Of a stretch of DNA of 64,000 nucleotides, positions 33,729 through 42,856 are shown in pieces; positions within the stretch are counted from its first letter, which is position 1; each line of letters opens with the position of its first letter. Source of the DNA: Kaistella polysaccharea (GTDB lineage: Bacteria > Bacteroidota > Bacteroidia > Flavobacteriales > Weeksellaceae). The position numbers were made by a program, and so were the translations under genes. The notes under the pieces were generated by a model. The model did no database searches and was not told the DNA's origin. It worked only from the letters and a program-made list of their open reading frames with translations. The stretch covers positions 1,984,001 through 2,048,000 of the forward strand of contig NZ_CP084528.1 of the NCBI RefSeq assembly GCF_020410745.1, read 5' to 3'.

Positions 33729-35852
33729 ATGAGTGCTAATACCAAAGATCTAAGAAATGTAGTGTTGCTCGGTCACTCCGACAGTGGCAAAACTACGCTG
33801 ATAGAAACCATGATGTACGAGGGCGGGGCGATTAAACGCCGTGGCAGCGTGAATTCACGAAACATGGTGAGCGATAATACCGATTTGGAACGCGAAAAAG
33901 GAAAAACTATTTTCTCCCATCAGATGTTTGTTAACTGGCGGAATAATAAAATAAACATGATTGATACGCCGGGATTCGATGATTTTATTGGGGAAGTCGT
34001 GTCATCTTTAAAAGTTGCAGATACCGCAATAATTGTTTTAAATGCAGCCAATGGCGTAGAAGTAGGAACAGAACTCGTTTGGGAATATGTGGAGAAATAT
34101 CAAACACCCGCAATATTTGTAATCAACCAAATGGATCATCCGAAAGCTGATTTCGAGAAAACTTTGGACCAGGCTAAAGAACGATTTGGGTCGAAACTTA
34201 TTCCTTTGCAATATCCTTACAATTCTGGCGAGAATTTTAATTCCATTATTGATGCATTACGAATGGTGATGTATGAATTTCCTGCTGATGGTGGTAAACC
34301 AGAGAAAAAACCCATTCCGAAAAGTGAAATGGAAAGAGCCAATGCCATGCACAACGCCTTGGTGGAAATCGCGGCGGAAAATGAAGATGGTTTGATGGAG
34401 AAATATTTCGAAGAGGGAAATTTATCGGAAGAAGAGCTTGCCAAAGGAATTACGATTGCACTTGCAAAACAGCAGTTTTTTCCGGTCTTCATCACCAGCG
34501 GATTGAAAGATATGGGAAGTGGTAGATTAATGGGATTCATTGATGATATTGCACCTTCTCCGGCAGAAAGACCTGCACGAAAACTAGAAAACGGCGATGA
34601 GGTTTCCTATGATTCAAATGACAAAACAACAGTATTCATTTATAAAACAACCTCGGAACCACAAGTTGGACTGATTTCTTATTTTAAAGTTTTGAGTGGT
34701 AAACTGAAACCAGGCGACGAATTGGTAAATGCGGAAAACGGCGAAACAGAGCGTATTTCTCAGCTTTTTGTGGCGGAAGGAAAAGAAAGAATTCCTGTAG
34801 ATGAATTGGTTGCTGGTGATTTAGGCGTAACTGTAAAGTTAAAATATGCACGTTCTAATCACACTTTAAATTCCAAAGGTGTCAATCGAAAAGTTCGTCC
34901 AATGGAATTCCCGGAAAGTAGAATCCGAAAAGCTATTTCTACCGAAGTTTCCTCAGACATGGAAAAATTGGTAACGGCTCTACATAAAATTCAAGATGAA
35001 GATCCAACCTTGGTTGTAGAACAATCTGTAGAACTAAAACAGACAATTTTGCACGGTCAGGGTCAGTTGCACCTTGATTTGGTTACCCAGCGTTTAGAAA
35101 AAGAGTTCGGTGTGAAAATGAAATTTGCCGCTCCGAAAATTCCTTATCGCGAAACGATCACCGGAAAAGCTGAGGCCGATTACCGCCATAAAAAACAGTC
35201 AGGCGGCGCGGGTCAGTTTGGGGAAATTCACCTTCGATTAGAAAATTACTATGACGGAATGGAAGAGCCCACCGGCGTAAATATCCGACAGAAAGACATA
35301 GAAGAACTGCCTTGGGGTGGAAAATTGGCTTTTTATTGGTGTATCGTGGGAGGTTCTATTGACAACCGCTATATTGGAGCCATTAAAAAAGGAATTATGC
35401 AACAGATGGAAGCTGGACCTTTAACAAGTTCCTATTGTCAAAATATTCGTGTGACGGTTTATGATGGAAAAATGCACAGTGTAGATTCTAATGATATTTC
35501 TTTCCAATTGGCCTCTGCTGGAGCATTTAGAGAAGCTTTTCATCAGGCAAAACCACAACTTTTAGAACCAATGTATGCAGTTGAAATTCTTTGTCCCGAT
35601 GAAGATACCGGTGACGTAATGGGCGATTTACAAACCCGTCGAGCGATTATTTCAGGAATGGATTCAGAAACGCATTATCAGAAAATTCTTGCCGATGTTC
35701 CTTTGGCAGAGTTGGATGATTACGGATCAACTTTACGTTCTATTACAGGCGGACGCGCAAAATTTACGATGAAATTTTGTAATTATCAATTGGTTCCAAT
35801 GAATGTTCAGCAGGAGTTGGTTAAGAAAAATTCACCAATGGTTGAAGTGTAA
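33729..35852 (+). CDS. Elongation factor G-like protein with altered GTPase site
   Basis: 707-residue EF-G paralog with the full five-domain layout. The P-loop is GHSDSGKT (about 15-22) in place of GHVDHGKT-type sequences. Switch I reads DLEREKGKTIFSHQM. The switch II DTPGH motif is DTPGFDDF: the histidine that positions the attacking water is Phe. NKxD is NQMD. Domain IV has the HKKQSGGAGQFGEIHL segment typical of EF-G. It therefore probably binds GTP but may hydrolyse it poorly, as reported for the Bacteroides EF-G2 paralog. Whether it works in translocation, recycling or stress is open. Terminator downstream. Confidence 0.88.
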   Translation: MSANTKDLRNVVLLGHSDSGKTTLIETMMYEGGAIKRRGSVNSRNMVSDNTDLEREKGKTIFSHQMFVNWRNNKINMIDTPGFDDFIGEVVSSLKVADTAIIVLNAANGVEVGTELVWEYVEKYQTPAIFVINQMDHPKADFEKTLDQAKERFGSKLIPLQYPYNSGENFNSIIDALRMVMYEFPADGGKPEKKPIPKSEMERANAMHNALVEIAAENEDGLMEKYFEEGNLSEEELAKGITIALAKQQFFPVFITSGLKDMGSGRLMGFIDDIAPSPAERPARKLENGDEVSYDSNDKTTVFIYKTTSEPQVGLISYFKVLSGKLKPGDELVNAENGETERISQLFVAEGKERIPVDELVAGDLGVTVKLKYARSNHTLNSKGVNRKVRPMEFPESRIRKAISTEVSSDMEKLVTALHKIQDEDPTLVVEQSVELKQTILHGQGQLHLDLVTQRLEKEFGVKMKFAAPKIPYRETITGKAEADYRHKKQSGGAGQFGEIHLRLENYYDGMEEPTGVNIRQKDIEELPWGGKLAFYWCIVGGSIDNRYIGAIKKGIMQQMEAGPLTSSYCQNIRVTVYDGKMHSVDSNDISFQLASAGAFREAFHQAKPQLLEPMYAVEILCPDEDTGDVMGDLQTRRAIISGMDSETHYQKILADVPLAELDDYGSTLRSITGGRAKFTMKFCNYQLVPMNVQQELVKKNSPMVEV

Positions 35853-35900
35853 ATAGGAAAGCAGGAAAGCTTTGGTAATATGTTTTAATGATTAAATGAG

Positions 35901-35928
35901 AAACCTCGACGAAAGCCGAGGTTTTTTT
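35901..35928 (+). terminator. Rho-independent terminator
   Basis: The stem AAACCTCG / CGAGGTTT with an 8-base loop and seven T follows the EF-G-like gene. The reverse strand lacks a T-run, so it serves this gene only. Confidence 0.85.
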
Positions 35929-35951
35929 AGTTTTATATATCTCTAAATTAT

Positions 35952-37328
35952 TTACGCCTTTTCCAGTTGTACTGTAAAATGTCGTAATATCTCTGATTCC
36001 CAAGTGATATTATAGCCTTTTTTGATTTCATCTCTGCGATCGTAGACATTTTTAATTGCTGCTGCAATATAATCCATGTGATTATTGGTGTACGTCCTGC
36101 GCGGAATGGCCAAACGAACCAGTTCTAATTTAGGATAGCGATTTTCCCGGGTTTCAGGATCACGATCCGCTAATAAAGTTCCGATTTCTACTGTTCTGAT
36201 GCCGGCTTCCTTGTAAATTTCATTGGCTAATGTTTGAGCCGGATATTCTTCCCGCGGAACATTCGGTAAAAATCCCAAAGAGTCTATGAATACCGCATGA
36301 CCACCAATTGGTTTCTGCACAGGAATGCCATATTCTATTAATTTATTGCCCAAATATTCGACCTGTGAAATCCGGCTTTCTAAATACTCAAACTCCGTGG
36401 CTTCATTTAAACCAACGGCTAACGCAGCCATATCTCTTCCAGCCATTCCGCCGTAGGTAATAAAACCTTCAAAAATAATGGTAAAGTTTGATGCTTTCTT
36501 AAAAATATCTGCATCATTCAGCGCAATAAAACCGCCGATATTCACCAGACCATCTTTTTTAGAACTCATCGTCATCCCAACGCCATAGGAAAAAGCTTCT
36601 TTGGCAATTTCTTTAATCGTTTTGTTTTCCTGGCCTTTTTCCCTCATCTTAATGAAATAGGCGTTCTCTGCAAATCTTGCGGAATCAAAGTAAATTGGTA
36701 TTCCATACCGGTCAGAAAGTTCTTTTACAGCCTTCATGTTTTCTAACGAAACCGGTTGACCACCCGAAGAATTGCAGGTAATGGTAATTAAACAAAATGG
36801 AATTTTTTCTTTAGGATGCGCTTTGTAAACTTCTTCTAATTTTTCTAAATCGATATTTCCTTTGAAAAGGTGAGGATCTTCAATGTCAAATGCTTCATCA
36901 ACCGTACAATCGATGGCGTGGGCTTTTCTAATTTCAATATGTCCTTTTGTGGTATCAAAATGAGAGTTTCCTGGAATAACGTCGCCATCTTTTACCAAAA
37001 CTGAAAACAAAACATTTTCCGCAGCCCGTCCCTGGTGGGTTGGAAGTAAATATTGGTATCCGGTAATATTGCGAACGGTTTCGTGCAATTTTTCGAAACT
37101 TTTCGAACCTGCGTAACTTTCGTCGCCTGTCATCATCGCGCCCCATTGTTGGTCGCTCATGGCGCCCGTTCCAGAATCGGTTAACAAATCAATATAAACA
37201 TGGGTTGATCTGAGATTAAATAAGTTGTAGTGTGCATTTTTCAGCCATTCTTCTCTTTCTTGGCGGGTAGACTGGTGAATTTCTTCCACCATTTTTATTC
37301 TGAAAGGTTCAGCGTAAGGTAATTTCAT
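35952..37328 (-). CDS. tnaA: Tryptophanase
   Basis: PLP-dependent lyase converting tryptophan to indole, pyruvate and ammonia. 458 residues. Family blocks: AEPFRIKMVE, YIDLLTDSGTGAMSDQQW, PTHQGRAAENVL, TCNSSGGQPVSL, FDSARFAENAYFI and the PLP lysine in MTMSSKKDG. The sister enzyme tyrosine phenol-lyase has Thr after the active-site Phe and Arg in its MERG-like segment. Here these read HFDTTKGH (Asp) and TVEIGTLL (Ile), both tryptophanase-like. No TnaC leader peptide or tryptophan permease is next to it. Indole production is predicted and fits indole-positive Chryseobacterium-type organisms. Confidence 0.93.
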   Translation of the reverse strand: MKLPYAEPFRIKMVEEIHQSTRQEREEWLKNAHYNLFNLRSTHVYIDLLTDSGTGAMSDQQWGAMMTGDESYAGSKSFEKLHETVRNITGYQYLLPTHQGRAAENVLFSVLVKDGDVIPGNSHFDTTKGHIEIRKAHAIDCTVDEAFDIEDPHLFKGNIDLEKLEEVYKAHPKEKIPFCLITITCNSSGGQPVSLENMKAVKELSDRYGIPIYFDSARFAENAYFIKMREKGQENKTIKEIAKEAFSYGVGMTMSSKKDGLVNIGGFIALNDADIFKKASNFTIIFEGFITYGGMAGRDMAALAVGLNEATEFEYLESRISQVEYLGNKLIEYGIPVQKPIGGHAVFIDSLGFLPNVPREEYPAQTLANEIYKEAGIRTVEIGTLLADRDPETRENRYPKLELVRLAIPRRTYTNNHMDYIAAAIKNVYDRRDEIKKGYNITWESEILRHFTVQLEKA

Positions 37329-37388
37329 TTAGGATAATTTAAGGTTGAGTGTAAGGAAATTCAAAATTTCCGATGTAAAATAAATGTG

Positions 37389-37417
37389 AAAGATTAAGTG
37401 TAAAAATGTTAATCTTT
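37389..37417 (-). terminator. Possible weak terminator after the DUF502 gene
   Basis: A 9-bp perfect A/T-rich stem (AAAGATTAA / TTAATCTTT) with an 11-base loop lies between the DUF502 gene and tnaA. No solid T-run follows, so it could equally be an attenuator-like element ahead of tnaA. Confidence 0.4.
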
Positions 37418-37430
37418 AATCATCCTAACT

Positions 37431-38051
37431 TCATTCCGGTGCTTTGAAAACATTATCATCTGAATGAAATCCTGCCACGCCACCACTTACCGCGAACTTC
37501 ATCGCCTGTGCTGCGCTTACATTTTCTAAAACGACAATATTGCTGGCCTGAACGAAAACAACCCAACCGGAAACCGCGTAAGAATGCGGTAAATAAACCG
37601 AAACATAACTCGGAAAGCCAACGGAAGAAAGATCACTTTGTGTAAGAAAACCGATACGCCAAACATCCGGATTATCCGAAGTTTTGATGAGAACAGGTTG
37701 ATTAAATTTCTTTTTATCGCCCACGAAGGAAGTCATTACATCCTTGAGCGAAGTATAAATGAATTTAATTCCCGGTGTATGTTCCAATAAATAGTCGAAA
37801 CTGTCTACAATTACCCGTCCGATAATAAATTTACTTCCTATAAAACCAATTATAGTAATGCTGCAGATGACAATAAGAAAAGTAATTCCTGGATAAAACT
37901 GTTGTGATAGTGAGGGTAGAATATTGTCGATGCTCGATACAACATACCAGATAATCCAAACCGTGAGGGCGAAAGGGCCGATAATAAGCAAACCCTGGAA
38001 AAAAGATTTTACCAGTACATTGACGAGGTGTTCAATTTTTTGTTTGTTCAT
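37431..38051 (-). CDS. DUF502 family membrane protein
   Basis: 206-residue membrane protein of the DUF502 family. Two N-terminal helices (FFQGLLIIGPFALTVWIIWYVV and FLIVICSITIIGFIG) are followed by the conserved PGIKFIYTSLKDVMTSFVGDKKKF and a soluble C-terminal domain (YVSVYLPHSYAVSGWVVFV, NVSAAQAMKFAVSGG). Function is unknown in bacteria; plant homologs (COV) are linked to membrane trafficking. It lies 102 bases upstream of tnaA in the same direction. Confidence 0.88.
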   Translation of the reverse strand: MNKQKIEHLVNVLVKSFFQGLLIIGPFALTVWIIWYVVSSIDNILPSLSQQFYPGITFLIVICSITIIGFIGSKFIIGRVIVDSFDYLLEHTPGIKFIYTSLKDVMTSFVGDKKKFNQPVLIKTSDNPDVWRIGFLTQSDLSSVGFPSYVSVYLPHSYAVSGWVVFVQASNIVVLENVSAAQAMKFAVSGGVAGFHSDDNVFKAPE

Positions 38052-38124
38052 CTACTTTGCTTGCGACGGTCAATTATTTTACATTGGTAAAAATAGGTAA
38101 AATTTCAGCTGCTTTTAGCAACAA

Positions 38125-38703
38125 TTAGCCATGAATAGATTCTTTTTTTCCATAAGATTTTATGATTTCTGCTTCATAATCCAACCATTCTTCCCAGCGT
38201 TGATTTACTTCTTCTACATTCCCTAATTGTCTCGCAAAGCCAATGAATGTCGTGTAATGTCCCGCTTCCGAGATCATGAGCTCTTTATAAAAAGTTTTCA
38301 GTTCTTCATCTTTAATGTTTTCTGTCAGCACCCGGAAGCGTTCGCAACTTCTGGCTTCGATCATTGCTGCAAAAAGCATTCTGTCGATAATATATTCTTT
38401 TCGCGTACCCTGAACAATAAATTTGAAAAGCTGTCCTACATAATCATCTTTTCTTTCTCTACCGAATTCATAACCACGTTTTTTAATAATTTCATGAACC
38501 ATTTGAAAATGCTCCAATTCCTCTTGGGCAATTTTTAAAAGTTCGGTCACAATCTCTGGATATTCAGGACACATGGTGATAATTGTGATGGCATTGGTCG
38601 TGGCTTTTTGTTCGCACCAGGCGTGATCGGTGAGAATTTCCTCCAGGTTACTTTCTGCAATATTCGCCCATCGCGGATCGGTGAGCAATCTTAATTTGAA
38701 CAT
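38125..38703 (-). CDS. miaE: tRNA-(ms2io6A)37 hydroxylase
   Basis: Ferritin-like diiron monooxygenase that hydroxylates the isopentenyl group of ms2i6A at position 37 of tRNAs reading UNN codons. 192 residues. Diiron ligands are visible in two bundles: DHAWCEQKA, EELEHFQMVHE (ExxH), EARSCERF and SEAGHYTTF (ExxH). WEEWLDYEAEII near the end is family-typical. A TAAATTTG box lies 13 bases before the ATG on the minus strand. The partner enzymes miaA and miaB are not in the window. Confidence 0.93.
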   Translation of the reverse strand: MFKLRLLTDPRWANIAESNLEEILTDHAWCEQKATTNAITIITMCPEYPEIVTELLKIAQEELEHFQMVHEIIKKRGYEFGRERKDDYVGQLFKFIVQGTRKEYIIDRMLFAAMIEARSCERFRVLTENIKDEELKTFYKELMISEAGHYTTFIGFARQLGNVEEVNQRWEEWLDYEAEIIKSYGKKESIHG

Positions 38704-38857
38704 GGTAATTTTTTTACAAATTTAATAATTTAAAGTTCAGCGAATTAAGTTCATCAGACTTCTTAATATGATAAAGAATTTTAAGTATATTTACATTATA
38801 CCTTTTCAGGTGGCATAAATGTTGAATAAAAGGAAAATAACATTAAAAAAATAAATT

Positions 38858-39100
38858 ATGAACACACAAGCTTTAACAAACAGATTTGAAAAATTCGGAA
38901 TTCTAGTACTTACTTTTTTCTTCAGTGTAATGACATTTGCGCAGGATGCAGTTAAAACGCCAGATGTTGGGGTAGATGTTACTACAACTAAAACTACAAC
39001 TACAGAAGAATGGTTTACAAACCCTTTATATTGGGTAGTTGGTGCTTTATTGTTGATTATCTTAATCGCTGTAATTGCAAGAGGAAATAAAAAGGATTAA
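38858..39100 (+). CDS. Small signal-peptide/membrane-anchor protein
   Basis: 80-residue protein of unknown function. Residues ~12-29 form an apparent signal peptide (ILVLTFFFSVMTFAQ), then a short Thr/Lys/Val-rich stretch (VTTTKTTTTEEWF) and a C-terminal transmembrane helix (WVVGALLLIILIAVIA) ending in the basic tail RGNKKD. After cleavage the mature protein would be ~50 residues, mostly membrane anchor. Similar tiny proteins are common in Flavobacteriia. It is monocistronic and converges with the acyltransferase gene. Confidence 0.65.
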   Translation: MNTQALTNRFEKFGILVLTFFFSVMTFAQDAVKTPDVGVDVTTTKTTTTEEWFTNPLYWVVGALLLIILIAVIARGNKKD

Positions 39101-39102
39101 TT

Positions 39103-40224
39103 TCATTTCTTAATATTTACTACTGCTTTGGTTTGTACCGAAGCAGTTTTTTTGCGCAGAAATTCTAATATTTTCCAGCCTAATGCATCTACTTTTTTCA
39201 AGCCTTCGGCAATAAGAATTGCTAAACCAATATTTAGTGCGAAAATAATAGGTAAAAATAATCCCCCATGTAAATACTCTTTTAGCGGAACGACCAAGAA
39301 GTAGATGAGCGAGGAACTCATTCCTTGCGCGAAATAATAGAAAATGGCGTTTTTACCGATGTAAGTAATGAAATTGTTTTTCTCAATTTTCAGGCGGTTG
39401 TACAGAACCAAAAGCGTGAGCAATGAAAAACTTGACCAGAAAATATACAGCAGTTTGGGGGGGAATTTCGCTTTGTTCATTCGCAAAAACAGATCTTTTC
39501 CGTAATTATAAAAGAGGAAAATGAGAATGAGAAATAAAATTCCATACAGAAAAGGGACGAGTTTCGTTGGGATTTTCTTGCCTTTTAACTGGTGTGCGAT
39601 CAAAAATATTCCGAGGTATAAAGCGACGTAACCAACTTGCCCTGTTGGATAAAATTGTGGAATTAAGTTGAAAATAAGGGTAAGTCCGAAACAGATGGCT
39701 ATAAAATAATTGATGTGTTTCGAAAAGAATCTCAAAATTAAAACCCCGAAAACCGTCAGAATAAAATAGACTTTCAGATACCAAAAACTTCCCATCACGA
39801 CAGGAAAAGTATCTGCATTCGTATATTGATGCAAATACCAATTGCCCAGATTCTGCCACTGTGGAATATCCGAGATGTTATTAGGAACATACTTGGTGCC
39901 GAAGGTAGAATAGAAATTTTTCATCCAGTCTAAGCCAAAGACATTCAAGCCGAATACTTTAAAGAAATAATCCAGGAAGAAAAGAAACGTCACAAATATC
40001 ATGAAGGTGATCTGCAGCTTTAAAAGACGATAGAGTGTTTTTTCTACATTTCCTCCAGATGTTAATCCACTTAAAGCGTAAAAGAGCGGAACATCTATTA
40101 ATAGTGATAAAACGCGAACTTCTGTGGGAACATAATATTGCCCAGACCAGTAAACGGTATGAATGAAGATGATGGAAAGTGTTGCAAAACCTTTGGCAAA
40201 ATCAATGTAGAGATCTCTTTTCAT
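39103..40224 (-). CDS. Membrane acyltransferase (acyltransferase 3 family)
   Basis: 373-residue inner-membrane protein with about ten helices. The opening RDLYIDFAKGFATLSIIFIHTVYW carries the conserved aspartate-lysine and histidine of acyltransferase-3 proteins (O-acetylases acting on surface sugars), followed by DVPLFYALSGLTSGG. The start at 40224 (MKRDLYIDF) fits the family; the longer frame adds six residues. The acceptor is unknown: a cell-surface polysaccharide or lipid is likely. It stands alone. Confidence 0.82.
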   Translation of the reverse strand: MKRDLYIDFAKGFATLSIIFIHTVYWSGQYYVPTEVRVLSLLIDVPLFYALSGLTSGGNVEKTLYRLLKLQITFMIFVTFLFFLDYFFKVFGLNVFGLDWMKNFYSTFGTKYVPNNISDIPQWQNLGNWYLHQYTNADTFPVVMGSFWYLKVYFILTVFGVLILRFFSKHINYFIAICFGLTLIFNLIPQFYPTGQVGYVALYLGIFLIAHQLKGKKIPTKLVPFLYGILFLILIFLFYNYGKDLFLRMNKAKFPPKLLYIFWSSFSLLTLLVLYNRLKIEKNNFITYIGKNAIFYYFAQGMSSSLIYFLVVPLKEYLHGGLFLPIIFALNIGLAILIAEGLKKVDALGWKILEFLRKKTASVQTKAVVNIKK

Positions 40225-40350
40225 AATGGTAGGAAAAATCAAAAGTACTTAAAAAAGGCTTTAATAGTGAAAATTTTAATTTCAAATTGAGATTGATGGA
40301 TGAGGCGCTAACACTTTGAATATAAATATTATGTGAAATTTAAAATTGCG

Positions 40351-40383
40351 TTGTGGATAACTCAAAATTATTTCTTATTTTTG
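40351..40383 (+). promoter_or_regulatory. rplU-rpmA promoter
   Basis: TTG (40351-40353), a 22-base spacer and TATTTTTG (40376-40383) match the Flavobacteriia consensus. It gives a leader of about 28 bases before rplU. Confidence 0.65.
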
Positions 40384-40415
40384 CACCTCGAATTAACTAA
40401 CAAAATTTATAAACA

Positions 40416-40850
40416 ATGTTTGCAATTGTAGAAATAGCAGGGCTTCAATATAAAGTTGAGCAAGACCAGAAGTTGTTTGTAAACCGTTTGAAAGGAGATA
40501 AAGGAGGGAAAGTTTCCTTCGATAAAGTTCTTCTTACTGTAAACGGTTCTACATCAATCGGCGCCCCAGCTGTAAGCGGTATCACAGTAGATGCTGAAAT
40601 CTTGGATCACGTGAAAGCTGATAAAGTAATCGTTTTCAAGAAAAAAAGAAGAAAGGGATACGAAAAGAAAAACGGTCACAGACAATCTTTAACTCAAATT
40701 CAAATTACCGGTATTACTGGTTTTGATAAGAAAGAAAAGAAAGAAGACAAAAAAGTTGAGCCTAAAGCTAAAAAAGAAGCAGCAGTTTCTGAAGAAGCTC
40801 CAGTTGCTAAAAAAACAACCAAAAAATCAGACAGCGAAACCGCTGAATAA
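40416..40850 (+). CDS. rplU: 50S ribosomal protein L21 with C-terminal extension
   Basis: Primary rRNA-binding protein of the large subunit. The first ~103 residues are a complete L21 (FAIVEIAGLQYKVEQDQKLFVNRL, KVIVFKKKRRKGYEKKNGHRQSLTQIQITGI in parts). A further ~40 residues of Lys/Glu/Ala repeats (KKEKKEDKKVEPKAKKEAAVSEEAPVAKK in parts) extend past the usual end and should be disordered. Such tails are common in Bacteroidota. It is followed after 26 bases by rpmA, the universal pairing. Confidence 0.97.
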   Translation: MFAIVEIAGLQYKVEQDQKLFVNRLKGDKGGKVSFDKVLLTVNGSTSIGAPAVSGITVDAEILDHVKADKVIVFKKKRRKGYEKKNGHRQSLTQIQITGITGFDKKEKKEDKKVEPKAKKEAAVSEEAPVAKKTTKKSDSETAE

Positions 40851-40876
40851 TTTTAACCAAAAAACCTTAAAATAAA

Positions 40877-41134
40877 ATGGCACATAAGAAAGGAGTTGGT
40901 AGTTCCAAAAATGGTAGAGAATCGCATTCTAAGAGATTAGGTGTTAAGATTTTCGGAGGACAAGAAGCGATCGCTGGAAACATCATCGTAAGACAAAGAG
41001 GTACAACACATCATCCTGGGGAAAACGTAGGAATGGGTAAAGACCACACATTGCATGCGTTGATCGACGGTAAAGTAGTTTTCAGAAAGAAAGCAAACGA
41101 CAGATCATTTGTATCTATTGAACCGAACGCTTAA
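40877..41134 (+). CDS. rpmA: 50S ribosomal protein L27
   Basis: Large-subunit protein whose N-terminus reaches the peptidyl-transferase centre. 85 residues: [53 protein letters not shown] and [15 protein letters not shown] (all in parts) are canonical. The start is Met-Ala-His-Lys-Lys, so no prepeptide of the Firmicutes type. Second gene of the L21-L27 operon, with a strong terminator after it. Confidence 0.98.
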   Translation: MAHKKGVGSSKNGRESHSKRLGVKIFGGQEAIAGNIIVRQRGTTHHPGENVGMGKDHTLHALIDGKVVFRKKANDRSFVSIEPNA

Positions 41135-41155
41135 TTAAAAAGTGTTTACAATATA

Positions 41156-41187
41156 AAATCCCAATCGCAAGATTGGGATTTTTTTAT
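41156..41187 (+). terminator. Rho-independent terminator
   Basis: A 10-bp perfect stem (AATCCCAATC / GATTGGGATT) with a 4-base loop and seven T, 22 bases after rpmA. Confidence 0.92.
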
Positions 41188-41206
41188 GGACAATTATTTT
41201 TAATGA

Positions 41207-42265
41207 TTATTGGCCTTTGTTCAGGAAAGCATCCCAACCCTGCGCATTCAAAGCAATCAATTCATTGCTGCCACGGGCGACTAAATAATTACCCTGATCC
41301 AAATCTACGGCGTGACCGATGATTGTAAAATCTGGATGGTTTTTTATCTTTTCAAAGTCATTCGGAGAAATTGTGAAGAGTAATTCGTAATCTTCACCGC
41401 CGCTTAACGCGCACATAATGGGATTTAAATTTAATTCTTCCGCCGTGGAAATGGTTAAGGAATCCATGGGAACTTTTTCCTCATAAATACGGAAACCAAC
41501 TTTACTCTGATCCGATAAGTGTAGCGTTTCAGATGATAGTCCATCCGAAATATCTATCATGGAAGTCGGTTTAATATCCAATTCTTCCAAAGCTTTTTTA
41601 ATATCGGTACGAGCTTCCGGCTTTAATTGTCTTTCCAAAATATAATCGTAACCTTCCATTTCTGGTTGCATATTAGGATTTGCTAAAAATACAGAATGTT
41701 CCCGCTCCAAAATTTGCAATCCCATATAAGCGCCGCCTAAATCACCCGTAACTACCAGTAAATCATTGGCTTTAGCACCACTTCTCTTTACTATATTTTC
41801 AGAATTTTCTAAACCAACCGCTGTAATATTAATGATCAATCCGGAGGTTGAGCTTGTGGTGTCGCCACCGACTAAATCAACTTTATAATGTTTACACGCC
41901 AGAGAAATTCCCGCGTAAATTTCTTCCAAAGCTTCCACTGGAAAACGATTTGATGCTGCGATTGCTACTAAAATCTGCGTGGGTTTCGCATTCATAGCCG
42001 CAATATCGCTGAGGTTTACCACCACCGCTTTATATCCCAAATGTTTTAGCGGAACATAGCCCAAATTAAAGTGAACACCTTCCGCCAGAATATCTGTCGT
42101 AATTACTACTTTTTGATTTTCGGGATTGATGACGGCGCAGTCATCTCCAATCGAAATTTCAGTTGAAGAATTGGCTGAACTAAAGTTTTCGGTAAGATGT
42201 TTTATCAAGCCAAATTCGCCGTACGCAGAAATGGGCGTGAGATCCATATTTTTATCTTCGAGCAT
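41207..42265 (-). CDS. thiL: Thiamine-monophosphate kinase
   Basis: Phosphorylates thiamine monophosphate to thiamine diphosphate, the last step of the pathway. 352 residues of the PurM-like fold. Signatures: GEFGLIKHLT, IGDDCAVI (metal Asp pair), TTDILAEGVHF, the Walker-like NLSDIAAMNAKP, DLVGGDTTSS, VTGDLGGAYMGL, MIDISDGLSSE and SGGEDYELLFT. The N-terminal MLEDKNMDLTPIS extension is normal for Bacteroidota. It converges with rpmA. The thioesterase gene lies 31 bases upstream in the same direction. No TPP riboswitch is seen. Confidence 0.95.
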   Translation of the reverse strand: MLEDKNMDLTPISAYGEFGLIKHLTENFSSANSSTEISIGDDCAVINPENQKVVITTDILAEGVHFNLGYVPLKHLGYKAVVVNLSDIAAMNAKPTQILVAIAASNRFPVEALEEIYAGISLACKHYKVDLVGGDTTSSTSGLIINITAVGLENSENIVKRSGAKANDLLVVTGDLGGAYMGLQILEREHSVFLANPNMQPEMEGYDYILERQLKPEARTDIKKALEELDIKPTSMIDISDGLSSETLHLSDQSKVGFRIYEEKVPMDSLTISTAEELNLNPIMCALSGGEDYELLFTISPNDFEKIKNHPDFTIIGHAVDLDQGNYLVARGSNELIALNAQGWDAFLNKGQ

Positions 42266-42296
42266 AATTTTTTATTTAAAGGATACTAATTTACTG

Positions 42297-42836
42297 CTAT
42301 TCTGCAGGTTTATCGTCACTTTTCTTTTTCCAGGTAAACGTGTTATGTTTATGAAAAGGTTCTATATTTTCTGGCTTAAAAGGAAGATCTTTCAAGTCGG
42401 CGCGTGTTAATATTTTTACATTTTCACTTTTAAATTCGTCCAGCACTTCCAAAATATCATCAGGTGGAGTCGTGGCTTTTCGCAGCATGGTATCAATCCA
42501 AACGCCTGTGGCTTCGGCAGTTGCACAATGTGTTCCGTCGGGTAAATAAAATTTATGCACGAACTGGTAAATACTTGCATCTTCCGACATTCCTGAAATT
42601 TCCGCGGTTACAAAAACAGTTTGATCCGCGTAAATCTCTTTAAAAAAAGAATATCTTTCGTGCAGAATTACAGGACCAATTCCCCAGTAACTCAGTTCCT
42701 TGAGGCCCATTTTGTGACTTCGCATAAAAGCCATTCTGGTTTGCGCGCAATATTCTACATACGAAGAATTGGCCAAATGACGGTTCGCATCGATGTCGCT
42801 CCAGCGCACCTCAAATTTATAGTGATAATGAGACAT
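42297..42836 (-). CDS. Acyl-CoA thioesterase (hotdog fold)
   Basis: 179-residue protein with the 4-hydroxybenzoyl-CoA thioesterase-type hotdog fold. The N-terminal VRWSDIDANRHLANSSYVEYCAQTR holds the active-site motif (D-x-D-x-N-x-H), then the long helix and strands VILHERYSFFKEIYADQTVFVTAEI and ATAEATGVWID. It probably hydrolyses medium or short acyl-CoA. It runs in the same direction as thiL, 31 bases before it. The C-terminus is a Lys-rich tail. Confidence 0.88.
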   Translation of the reverse strand: MSHYHYKFEVRWSDIDANRHLANSSYVEYCAQTRMAFMRSHKMGLKELSYWGIGPVILHERYSFFKEIYADQTVFVTAEISGMSEDASIYQFVHKFYLPDGTHCATAEATGVWIDTMLRKATTPPDDILEVLDEFKSENVKILTRADLKDLPFKPENIEPFHKHNTFTWKKKSDDKPAE

Positions 42837-42856
42837 AATTTTTAGGTTTTATATTT

